A stretch of DNA of 9,633 nucleotides from Desulfomicrobium sp. (GCA_003542385.1 DPKT01000296.1:1-9633); one strand, 5' to 3'. Positions 1-6,813 are shown, counted from the first letter of the stretch. The notes: generated by a model not told the origin, from the letters alone. Made by a program: numbers and translations.

Positions 1-2
1 AC

Positions 3-86
3 CTCAAATCCATCGCCGCCGACGCGTACGTGGTCAAATCCTACGACAGCACGGAATTGATGAACAAGGTCAAAGAACTCATCTAG
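3..86 (+). CDS. Response regulator receiver domain, C-terminal end (partial)
   Basis: Only the last 27 codons lie in the window, ending at TAG (84-86). The visible end reads roughly DAYVVKSYDSTELMNKVKEL. This fits the beta5-alpha5 end of a CheY-like receiver: the Lys of VVKS occupies the place of the conserved receiver lysine, and a short amphipathic final helix follows. No DNA-binding domain follows, so the protein ends with the receiver, either as a stand-alone receiver or as a receiver C-terminal to another domain. The N-terminus, the phospho-acceptor Asp and any partner kinase are outside the window. The gene converges on the minus-strand flavoprotein gene, with a strong hairpin between them. 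The family call rests on a short stretch and is moderate. Confidence 0.6.
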   Translation, partial: LKSIAADAYVVKSYDSTELMNKVKELI

Positions 87-98
87 ATATGCCACAAG

Positions 99-125
99 GC
101 CCCCCACGGCATGCTGTGGCGGGGC
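99..125. repeat. Imperfect GC-rich hairpin downstream of the receiver gene
   Basis: The sequence can fold as GCCCC(C)CCAC.. against ..GTGG(C)GGGGC, with an AT-containing centre near CATG. It starts 12 bases after the TAG of the receiver gene. No T-tract follows on the + strand, so it could help end or stabilise the + transcript but is not a convincing intrinsic terminator on its own. Confidence 0.3.
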
Positions 126-146
126 GAACCTCCTGAACTCTCTCCG

Positions 147-197
147 AAGGGTCGAAAGCCCCCGCACAGAATGGCTGTGCGGGGGCTTTCGACCCTT
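147..197. terminator. Bidirectional terminator-like hairpin between convergent genes
   Basis: A perfect 23-bp inverted repeat (147-169 with 175-197) closes a 5-base loop, AATGG. It lies between the end of the + strand receiver gene (86) and the stop of the minus-strand flavoprotein gene (211), 13 bases past the latter. Its tips are AA/TT pairs, and CTTTCGACCCTTTC on the + side gives a weak T-rich end. The position between convergent genes and the length of the stem support transcription termination in both directions; the T-tracts are poor. Confidence 0.75.
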
Positions 198-210
198 TCA
201 CGGAGGGGCG

Positions 211-1902
211 CTATCGTTCCTTGGCGTACGGCCAGGCCATGAGGCCGCCTTCCATGACGCGCACGTCGGTGTAGCCTTCCTTTTCCAGGATGCGCTGGGC
301 CTCGTAGCCGCGCATGGAGACCTTGCAGAAGGACAGGATGGTCGCGCTCCTGTCCTCGGGCAGTTCGGACACACGCTTGCGCAGCTGGCCCAGGGGGATG
401 AGGTTCTCGCCGCGTCCAAGGCGCATTTCCTTGAACTCCTCGGGGCCGCGCACGTCGAGGACGTAAAGGGGCCCGCCGGCGTCGAACAGGGCCTTGGCCT
501 CCACGGCGGAGATGCCGGTCATGAGGCCGCGCATCTTGTTCTGCAGGATGTGGGCGGTGGCGATGCAGTGGTCGATGGCCAGGGAGTAGGGCGGCGCGTA
601 GGGCAGGTCGGCCATGGCCATCTCGTCAACGGTCCAGCCCGCGGCCACGGCCACGGCCATTTCCGAAGCCTGGCGGTTGACGTCGCCCTGGCCCACGCAG
701 GCAAAGCCCAGGATGCGGCCCGTGGCGCGGTCGGCGATCATCTTGGAGACCAGGGGTTTTGCGTTCATGAATCCGGGCTTGTCGGGGCTGGCGTTGACGG
801 CCGTGACCACGTCGAAGCCGGCTTCGCGGGCCCGGCGTTCGGACAGGCCCGTGGAGGCGGCGGTGAAGTCGAAGACCTTGCAGATGCCGCTGCCGATGGT
901 GCCGGGGAAGCGCACCGTGTCGCCGAGCACGGCGTTCTCGCCGGCCACGCGGCCTTCGAGGTTGGCCAGGTCGCCGTAGGGGGCGAACATCTTCTTGCCC
1001 GTCAGCCGGTTGGTGACTTCGACGCAGTCGCCCGCGGCATAGATGTCCGGGTCCGAGGTGCCCATGAAGTCGTTGACGACGATGCCGCCGAAGGGGCCGA
1101 TCTCAAGGCCGGCCTCCTTGGCCAGGGCCGTGTTGGGGGCCACGCCGATGGCCATGACCACCAGGTCGCAGGGCAGCTCGCGGCCGTCGGCAAGGCGCAC
1201 GCCCGTGACGTGTCCGTCTTGGCCCTCGATGGCGGCGATGCCCGTGCCGGTCAGGATGTCAGCGCCCTTGGAGCGGGCGTGGTTCTCCACCAGCAGGGCC
1301 AGCTCGGTGTCGAGAAAGCCCAGAACCTGCGGCAGGGCCTCGACCACGGTGACATGGACGCCGGATTCGTGCAGGGCCTCGCAGGCTTCCATGCCGATGA
1401 GGCCGCCTCCGACGATGACGGCGCGCTTGCCCCGGCCGTGCTCGGCCCAGTCGCGCATGCGGTCGGCGTCGGCCATGGAGTTCAGGGTGGTCACGCCCTG
1501 CAGGTCGCGGCCCGGGATGGGCGGCATCTTCGGCACCGAGCCGGTGCAGAGGATGAGCTTGTCGTAGGCCAGCATGCCGGTCTCGCCGGCGGCGTTGATC
1601 CAGTTCACGACCTTGGCCTCGCGATCGATGCGCACGGCCTCGGTATGCACCATGGCCGTGATGCCCTTGGCCCCGGCGAAGAATGACGGGTCGCGGACCA
1701 CGCCGGCCGGGGTGCACAGCAGCTTTTCGCGTTCCTTGAACGTCCCGGAGACGTAGTAGGGGTAGCCGCAAGAGGCCATGGACAGCTCCGGGGCCTTCTG
1801 CAGGAGGATGACCTCCGCGTTCTGATCAAGGCGGCTGGCCCTGGCCGCGGCCTTGGGTCCGGCGGCTGTGCCTCCGATGACGACGATACGTTTGGGAACC
1901 AT
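211..1902 (-). CDS. CoA-disulfide/persulfide reductase with C-terminal rhodanese domain (CoADR-RHD / Npsr type)
   Basis: A 563-residue cytoplasmic flavoprotein, the size usual for this fusion family. Residues 6-24 hold the FAD-binding VIGGTAAGP motif. Residues 41-53 hold the CoA-disulfide-reductase active site with single redox Cys45 (SCGYPYYVSG). Residues 162-176 hold the NAD(P)H-binding VIVGGGLIG motif, and a YAAGDC motif contacts FAD. From about residue 459 a rhodanese domain follows, with catalytic Cys526 in the loop CKVSMRG. Family members reduce CoA disulfide or CoA/protein persulfides and polysulfide with NAD(P)H. The substrate here is inferred. The start at 1902 is preferred over longer in-frame starts because AAGGAG (1908-1913) lies 5 bases upstream and the FAD motif begins within six residues. 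It is the last of four minus-strand genes, 106 bases after the cytochrome-b-like gene. A plain NADH oxidase is unlikely given the rhodanese tail. Confidence 0.9.
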   Translation of the reverse strand: MVPKRIVVIGGTAAGPKAAARASRLDQNAEVILLQKAPELSMASCGYPYYVSGTFKEREKLLCTPAGVVRDPSFFAGAKGITAMVHTEAVRIDREAKVVNWINAAGETGMLAYDKLILCTGSVPKMPPIPGRDLQGVTTLNSMADADRMRDWAEHGRGKRAVIVGGGLIGMEACEALHESGVHVTVVEALPQVLGFLDTELALLVENHARSKGADILTGTGIAAIEGQDGHVTGVRLADGRELPCDLVVMAIGVAPNTALAKEAGLEIGPFGGIVVNDFMGTSDPDIYAAGDCVEVTNRLTGKKMFAPYGDLANLEGRVAGENAVLGDTVRFPGTIGSGICKVFDFTAASTGLSERRAREAGFDVVTAVNASPDKPGFMNAKPLVSKMIADRATGRILGFACVGQGDVNRQASEMAVAVAAGWTVDEMAMADLPYAPPYSLAIDHCIATAHILQNKMRGLMTGISAVEAKALFDAGGPLYVLDVRGPEEFKEMRLGRGENLIPLGQLRKRVSELPEDRSATILSFCKVSMRGYEAQRILEKEGYTDVRVMEGGLMAWPYAKER

Positions 1903-1949
1903 GGAAACTCCTTGAAGATGATTTGTCTGATGTCTGGAAGGTTCGGTCC

Positions 1950-1997
1950 GGCCCTTTCCGCGCCCGACGAGAGTCGGCAACGGGCGGCGGAAGGGCC
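1950..1997. repeat. Structured intergenic hairpin between cytochrome-b and flavoprotein genes
   Basis: Outer arms 1950-1966 and 1981-1997 are complementary in three blocks (GGCCCTT, CCGC, GCCCG), with one bulged base on each side. An alternative inner stem, CCGAC (1964-1968) with GTCGG (1973-1977), closes a GAGA loop on the + strand. It lies in the 106-base gap of an otherwise tightly packed minus-strand unit. No T-tract follows on the minus strand, so a simple terminator is unlikely. An RNA processing or stabilising structure, or a dispersed REP-like element, is possible. Confidence 0.45.
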
Positions 1998-2008
1998 GTC
2001 GGGAAAAA

Positions 2009-2443
2009 TTACGGCGCCGCAGTTGCCCTGTTCCCGGTCGCCAAGCGCCTGCCCAGGCTGACTGCGCCCAGCAGCATGACGAAACCCAGGTGCGCCCAGT
2101 CCACGGCCATGACGAAGGTCGGGGAAAAGAACACGTCGGGCTGGTTCTTCATGACCCGCACGAGGCCCGTGAGCACGACTCCGGCCCAGCACAGGGCCAG
2201 GAGCAGCCTGCCGGGAGTCCATCTTCGCTTCATGGCCAGGGGCAGCCGCCAGCCCAGGAAGACCAGCAGGACGGCGGCCAGGCCGTAGTGCAGGACGTGG
2301 TTCAGGTAGTAGTCGGCCGTCCAGGCGAAGCCCGGCACGTCGGCCAGGTAGTAGCGCGCGAAGATGGGCATCTGCGCGAAGCCCGTGAAGAGCAGGGCGA
2401 AGACCGTCAGGCGGAAGATGAGGTTCAGGGTGCGCTCATTCAT
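2009..2443 (-). CDS. Small four-helix cytochrome-b-like membrane subunit
   Basis: A 144-residue integral membrane protein with four hydrophobic helices: about 5-29, 45-67, 79-98 and 108-130. His49 and His52 at the start of helix 2 (NHVLHYG) and His118 in helix 4 (DWAHLG) are candidate haem b ligands. This gives the layout of short cytochrome b / FdnI-like anchors that pass electrons between a periplasmic Fe-S subunit and the quinone pool. The start at 2443 is set by GGAGG (2450-2454) six bases upstream and by the first helix. Longer in-frame starts would run through the coding sequence of the preceding gene. It overlaps the ferredoxin gene by 8 bp (ATGAATGA), a sign of translational coupling and of one complex. 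Haem binding and quinone contact are inferred from the helices, the His residues and the partner, not from a clear family match. Confidence 0.75.
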   Translation of the reverse strand: MNERTLNLIFRLTVFALLFTGFAQMPIFARYYLADVPGFAWTADYYLNHVLHYGLAAVLLVFLGWRLPLAMKRRWTPGRLLLALCWAGVVLTGLVRVMKNQPDVFFSPTFVMAVDWAHLGFVMLLGAVSLGRRLATGNRATAAP

Positions 2444-3407
2444 GGTCGTCCTCCGAGGCTGCGCCGCGGATGAGGTGCAACGCCCCGGCGGCCAGTCCGG
2501 CCAGGGGTGCGGCGTAGACGGCCCGGGCCAGGATGTCTTCGGTGGTGAAGGGATTGCCGACGGCGGCCAGATGCGGACGCCCCGGTCCGGTCTCAACGGC
2601 CTGGTTCAGGGCATCGAAGGGCACGGGTGAGACGTAGAAGGTGTTGGTGCCGCCGTTTTCCGTGTCGCCGTAAATGAAGCCGCCGATCTCCTCGGCCAGC
2701 TTTCGGGCCTTGGCCAGAATCTCGTCGCGCGGCCCGATGGTCTGCACGCCCTCGGGGCAGACCTCGATACAGGCCGGCGTGCCGCCGGCTGCGACGCGGT
2801 CCCGGCAGCGGTCGCACTTGTACATGACGCCGTTGCCCGCAAAGCTCGGGGCGAGCTTCAGGTACAGGCCCACGCCCGTCTGGCGCTCGGGGATGTGCCA
2901 CGGGCAGACGTCCTTGCACTTGGAGCCGCCCAGGCAGATCTCGTCGTTGATGGCCACGATGCCGCGTCCGTCCTTGGACGCCGCGCCCCAGGGGCAGAGG
3001 TTGGCGCAGGGCGGGTTCTGGCAGTGCAGGCAGCGCCGCGGGATGTTCAGCTCGAAGGGCCTGCCGTCGTACTCCCCCGAAGCCGTCTGGATGTAGAGCC
3101 AGTTGTAGGGCGTCAGGCGGTCGTCCACGTCGCGCTTGTCGCTCCAGTCCGCGGCCTTGACCCGGGACGGGTACATCTTCGGGAAAGGTTTGACGGGCTC
3201 GGGAAACCTTTGGGCGTTGGCCTCGCGGCAGGCCTCGACGCAGGCCCCGCAGCCGATGCATTTGGACAGGTCGAGCAGGGTGGCCAGGACCACGGCCTCT
3301 CGCGCAGCGGGGCCATCATCGCCGGCCAGCGCCCGAGCAGGTCTGGCGGCCGTCCCCGCGGCAACGGCAAGGCCGGAAGCGATGAATGATCTGCGGTTCA
3401 TTTTCAT
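2436..3407 (-). CDS. Tat-exported ferredoxin-type electron-transfer subunit (HybA/FdnH-like)
   Basis: A 323-residue Fe-S protein. The N-terminus (NRRSFIASGLAVAAG) is a twin-arginine signal, so the protein folds with its clusters and acts outside the cytoplasm. Cys groups in order are C50/53/56/60; C126/129/134/138 (CLHCQNPPC..C); C158/164/168 (CLGGSKCKDVC, with Gly161 where the second Cys is expected); and C198/201/213/217. A hydrophobic stretch at about 292-314 near the C-terminus is a likely membrane anchor, as in HybA and FdnH. The expected role is carrying electrons between a periplasmic redox partner and the adjacent cytochrome-b-like subunit. No molybdopterin or hydrogenase subunit is in the window. 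The start at 3407 is favoured by GGAG six bases upstream (CGGAGAATAGT). A start two codons later would also keep the Tat motif. It lies 42 bases after the TusA-like gene and overlaps the next gene by 8 bp. Confidence 0.88.
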   Translation of the reverse strand: MKMNRRSFIASGLAVAAGTAARPARALAGDDGPAAREAVVLATLLDLSKCIGCGACVEACREANAQRFPEPVKPFPKMYPSRVKAADWSDKRDVDDRLTPYNWLYIQTASGEYDGRPFELNIPRRCLHCQNPPCANLCPWGAASKDGRGIVAINDEICLGGSKCKDVCPWHIPERQTGVGLYLKLAPSFAGNGVMYKCDRCRDRVAAGGTPACIEVCPEGVQTIGPRDEILAKARKLAEEIGGFIYGDTENGGTNTFYVSPVPFDALNQAVETGPGRPHLAAVGNPFTTEDILARAVYAAPLAGLAAGALHLIRGAASEDDHE

Positions 3408-3449
3408 ACTATTCTCCGATGGATTCGATTGGACATTTTGTCCTTCGTG

Positions 3450-3734
3450 CTACCGCTTGTCGGCCTGGGAGACGGCTCTGGCGACGCGGACGAGGAAGTC
3501 CGCGTTCTCTTCGAAGCCCATGACGCAGGATACGGTCTCGAAGGTGCAGTCGGGATGCACGCGCTGCAGGTCCGCGAGGAAATTTCTGTCGTTGGCCAGG
3601 ATGTGCACGCTCTCGCCGGGGGCGAGCCTTTTGATCAGGGCGCAGGTCTTGAGCATGCAGAAGAAATCCATGCTGTTGCGCATGTCGATCCGAGTCGCGG
3701 AATCCGTGAGTTTCAACGCGTCGAAGCATTTCAT
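3450..3734 (-). CDS. TusA/SirA-fold protein lacking the CPxP catalytic motif
   Basis: A 94-residue protein. Residues 16-69 align without gaps to TusA/SirA proteins: IDMR for the LD.RG strand, KTCALIKRLAPGE for the helix and turn, HILAND for the following strand and Asp, then a CTFETV strand. At the position of the catalytic CP.P, however, it reads DFFC, so the persulfide-carrying Cys is an Asp. Other cysteines are C3, C26, C31, C63 and C70; C26 falls where the second Pro of CPxP would be. TusA proteins carry sulfane sulfur to partners; whether this one does is open. It is the first gene of the unit with the ferredoxin, cytochrome b and rhodanese-fused flavoprotein, which fits a sulfur-related task. 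No in-frame start lies further upstream before non-coding DNA. The ATG has only a poor GGGGAC ribosome site, and the predicted sigma-54 start is one base upstream. A start at codon 18 (3683) would cut the first strand. Confidence 0.7.
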   Translation of the reverse strand: MKCFDALKLTDSATRIDMRNSMDFFCMLKTCALIKRLAPGESVHILANDRNFLADLQRVHPDCTFETVSCVMGFEENADFLVRVARAVSQADKR

Positions 3735-3745
3735 GTCCCCGACAA

Positions 3746-3761
3746 AGCGAAGGCCGTGCCA
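3746..3761 (-). promoter_or_regulatory. Sigma-54 (-24/-12) promoter for the TusA-like/ferredoxin/cyt b/flavoprotein unit
   Basis: Read on the minus strand the site is TGGCACGGCCTTCGCT. The -24 block TGGCACG matches the sigma-54 consensus fully. The GG and GC dinucleotides are 10 bases apart as required, and the -12 block TTCGCT is the same as that of the well-known glnAp2 promoter (from memory). Transcription should start near 3735, one base before the ATG of the TusA-like gene. The gene for a sigma-54 activator lies directly divergent, and repeated half-sites lie 150-215 bp upstream. Confidence 0.75.
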
Positions 3762-3810
3762 GGGGCCTGCGCCGCCTGGGAGTCGGAAGTATTTATTGTT
3801 TCATCTATCT

Positions 3811-3823
3811 GAAATTGTGGATT
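3811..3823 (-). promoter_or_regulatory. Possible IHF site in AT-rich spacer
   Basis: The minus strand reads AATCCACAATTTC, close to the IHF core WATCAA-N4-TTR with two mismatches. It sits in the only AT-rich stretch (about 3788-3838) of this GC-rich window, between the sigma-54 promoter and the upstream half-sites, where a DNA bend would help activator looping. The match is weak and the position is the better argument. Confidence 0.3.
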
Positions 3824-3883
3824 AAAAATCGCAACTTCAAGGCCTTCGGCTACGATATGCCGTCCGGACCCTTGTTCTTTGCG

Positions 3884-3950
3884 TGTTCATATTATAAACA
3901 GGTGAACATGGACTGTTCAGAAAGATAACGACAAGGTCGACAGGTGAACA
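3884..3950. promoter_or_regulatory. Cluster of four TGAACA/TGTTCA half-sites (candidate activator binding sites)
   Basis: TGTTCA occurs at 3884-3889 and 3914-3919, and TGAACA at 3903-3908 and 3945-3950. The middle pair forms a dyad, TGAACA-N5-TGTTCA (3903-3919). The two TGAACA copies are part of an 11-base direct repeat, ACAGGTGAACA (3898-3908 and 3940-3950), 42 bases apart. The cluster is 150-215 bp upstream of the predicted sigma-54 start, the usual place for enhancer sites. Its last copy overlaps the ribosome site of the regulator gene, suggesting the regulator binds here and also controls itself. Binding is inferred. Confidence 0.6.
3891..3919 (-). promoter_or_regulatory. Possible sigma-70 promoter reading toward the minus-strand unit
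   Basis: On the minus strand a perfect -10 TATAAT (3891-3896) follows TGAACA (3914-3919, four of six matches to TTGACA) by 17 bases. The start would be near 3884, giving a leader of about 150 bases before the TusA-like ATG. The -35 coincides with one TGAACA half-site, and another half-site lies in the spacer, so a protein bound there would block it. It may give basal transcription alongside the sigma-54 promoter, or be chance in AT-rich DNA. Confidence 0.35.
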
Positions 3951-3951
3951 C

Positions 3952-5316
<1,365 letters not shown>

Positions 5317-5563
5317 ACCGGCCCGAAGTATGTACTTCAACGGATCTTTCAGGCCACGGATGCGGTGATCCCCGATGGCAGGCAACTTCGAAATCTGCAG
5401 GGAAGATCCGCACAAGATCTGGTTGCTGTTCCTCGTTACGAGTCCGGCATCGCCAAAGATTGCGCATGCAGTGGCGAGGACAGGATGCTGCTCGAAAATA
5501 AAGGAATCCCAAATCGGTTATGACGAACCTTCACGTTCATCCACCCGGTAAGCCGAACCTGCC
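5317..5563. other. Non-coding gap between regulator and Fic genes
   Basis: About 250 bases without a convincing gene. Base and codon-position composition is more mixed than in the flanking coding DNA. A small palindrome, GAAGTATGTACTTC (5325-5338), follows the regulator stop but is too short to be a clear terminator. Open frames of 58-68 codons exist (for example 5375-5551) but lack ribosome sites and any recognisable protein pattern. No RNA gene or IS end was seen. Confidence 0.5.
5361..5368 (+). repeat. Isolated TGCGGTGA copy
   Basis: The octamer TGCGGTGA, which forms one arm of the dyad at the Fic gene start (5571-5578), also occurs here, 210 bases upstream. It may be a third half-site for the same protein, or chance. 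Confidence 0.25.
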
Positions 5564-5592
5564 TTGACAGTGCGGTGAATACGCCGCACAAT
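5564..5592 (+). promoter_or_regulatory. Candidate sigma-70 promoter of the Fic gene
   Basis: A perfect -35 TTGACA (5564-5569) is followed after 17 bases by CACAAT (5587-5592, four of six matches to TATAAT). The expected start is near 5599, the A of the ATG chosen for the Fic gene, which would make the message leaderless; neither candidate start has a Shine-Dalgarno sequence. Confidence 0.45.
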
Positions 5593-5599
5593 CACCGCA
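5571..5599. promoter_or_regulatory. Dyad TGCGGTGA-N13-TCACCGCA over the Fic promoter and start
   Basis: Two perfect 8-bp inverted half-sites (5571-5578 and 5592-5599) are 21 bp apart start to start, two helical turns. The dyad covers the spacer, the -10 and the predicted start of the Fic gene, so a bound protein would block transcription. The Fic protein has its own C-terminal winged helix, which makes self-repression an attractive idea but not one shown by the sequence. Confidence 0.5.
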
Positions 5600-6720
5600 T
5601 GTTTAGCGGAGAAAAACGGTATGTCTGGCAACAGGACGCATGGCCGCATTGGGTTTATGACCTGAAGAGGCTGTTGCCGCTGCTTTCACGCGTCCGCCTG
5701 GCCCAGGGGCATCTGCTGGGGCGGATGCACGATATCGGCCTGGAATTGCGCGACGAGGCGACACTTCGGGTTTTGTCGATGGATGTGCTCAAAACCAGCG
5801 AAATCGAGGGCGAAAAACTCAGCCCCGAGTCGGTCCGTTCGTCCATCGCCAAACGTCTTGGCCTGGATATCGGGGCGTTGGCCCCGGCCGACCGTCATGT
5901 TGACGGCGTGGTGGACATGGTGCTGGATGCAACGCAACGCCACGCCGAGAGCCTGACCGTCGAACGGCTACTCGGTTGGCACGCGGCCTTGTTCCCAACA
6001 GGCTACAGCGGTCTGGCCAGGATTCGTGTCGGCGCCTGGCGTGACGACAGTCTGGGGCCGATGCAGGTCGTGTCCGGTCCTGTTCAGCGCCGCCGAGTCC
6101 ACTACGAGGCGCCTCCGGCAGCCATGCTCGATGGCGAGATGTCCGAGTTTCTTCATTGGTTCAACGCGCCGGCTCATGATGATCCTGTCATCAAGGCGGG
6201 GATCGCCCACCTCTGGCTCGTGACTATCCATCCCTTCGATGACGGCAATGGCCGCATCGCCCGTGCCGTGGGTGACATGGCCCTGGCACGGGCGGACCTC
6301 TGCGCGCAGCGTTATTACAGTTTGTCGTCGCAATTGCAGCGTGAACGCAAGGATTACTACGACTGGCTGGAACGCACCCAGAAGGGTGATCTTGAGATTA
6401 CGGACTGGCTCGAATGGTTTCTGGGATGCCTGCTGCGCGCCGTTCAGGGCGCTGACGACATGCTTTCATCCGTCCTGGGAAAGGCCGTCTTCTGGAACCG
6501 CTGGGGCAAAGTGTCCATGAACGAGCGTCAGATCAAGGTCCTCAACAAACTGCTGGGTGGTTTCGAGGGAAAGCTGACCAGCAGCAAATGGGCCGCCATC
6601 GCCAAATGCTCGCAGGACACAGCCTTGCGCGACATTTCCGATCTGCTGGCCAAGGGCGTGCTGGTCAAATCCGCGGCCAACGGCCGCAGCTCAAGCTATC
6701 TGCTGAAAGCGCAGTCTTGA
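5599..6720 (+). CDS. Fic-family AMP-transferase, N-terminally inhibited (class II), with C-terminal winged helix
   Basis: A 373-residue protein from ATG 5599; GTG 5575 would add eight residues. Numbering here is from the GTG. Residues 17-95 resemble the DUF4172-type Fic N-terminal domain (YVWQQDAWPHWVYDL...) and carry the inhibitory motif TSEIEG at 74-79, fitting (S/T)xxxE(G/N). The Fic core has the complete catalytic motif HPFDDGNGRIAR (219-230) with His219. Residues about 315-378 form a winged-helix-like domain. Fic enzymes usually move AMP from ATP onto a Tyr, Thr or Ser of a target protein; the inhibitory helix blocks ATP until relieved. The target here is unknown. No antitoxin gene is adjacent, as expected when inhibition is internal. 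ATG 5599 is preferred because the region before it holds a promoter and dyad. Codon use is less GC-biased than in the neighbours, so the gene may be acquired. Confidence 0.9.
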   Translation: MFSGEKRYVWQQDAWPHWVYDLKRLLPLLSRVRLAQGHLLGRMHDIGLELRDEATLRVLSMDVLKTSEIEGEKLSPESVRSSIAKRLGLDIGALAPADRHVDGVVDMVLDATQRHAESLTVERLLGWHAALFPTGYSGLARIRVGAWRDDSLGPMQVVSGPVQRRRVHYEAPPAAMLDGEMSEFLHWFNAPAHDDPVIKAGIAHLWLVTIHPFDDGNGRIARAVGDMALARADLCAQRYYSLSSQLQRERKDYYDWLERTQKGDLEITDWLEWFLGCLLRAVQGADDMLSSVLGKAVFWNRWGKVSMNERQIKVLNKLLGGFEGKLTSSKWAAIAKCSQDTALRDISDLLAKGVLVKSAANGRSSSYLLKAQS

Positions 6721-6782
6721 TTTCAGTCGGACCCGTTACGACACTCCGTTTTCCCCATCACAGTTTTCGCCGCCAACCATGC

Positions 6783-6813
6783 AAAAAAGGGGGGAAAGTC
6801 GCCTTCCCCCCTT
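6783..6813 (-). terminator. Intrinsic terminator of the glutamate synthase transcript
   Basis: A perfect 10-bp stem (6787-6796 with 6804-6813, AAGGGGGGAA/TTCCCCCCTT) closes a 7-base loop. On the minus strand it is followed by a run of six T (6783-6788 is AAAAAA on the + strand). It lies 48 bases past the TAA of the minus-strand glutamate synthase gene. On the + strand no T-tract follows, so it serves the Fic gene poorly. Confidence 0.9.

Noticed and set aside
550..1686. Long + strand open frame (378 codons) opposite the flavoprotein gene
   Set aside because: The minus strand has full flavoprotein and rhodanese motifs. The + frame is low-complexity (Gly/Ala/His/Val rich), as expected for antisense of GC-rich coding DNA.
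3872..3898. TTGTTC...TATAAA as a + strand promoter for the regulator
   Set aside because: The spacer is only 15 bases and both boxes are imperfect; not strong enough to annotate.
5317..5523. Frame stays open for 68 codons after the regulator TGA, hinting at readthrough or selenocysteine
   Set aside because: The regulator ends normally just after its Fis helix-turn-helix. The extension has mixed codon use and no recognisable domain, no SECIS-like hairpin was evident, and an open run of this length is not rare in this base composition.
5375..5551. 58-codon + strand ORF starting with ATG
   Set aside because: No ribosome site, no hydrophobic or domain pattern, and it runs into the Fic promoter region.
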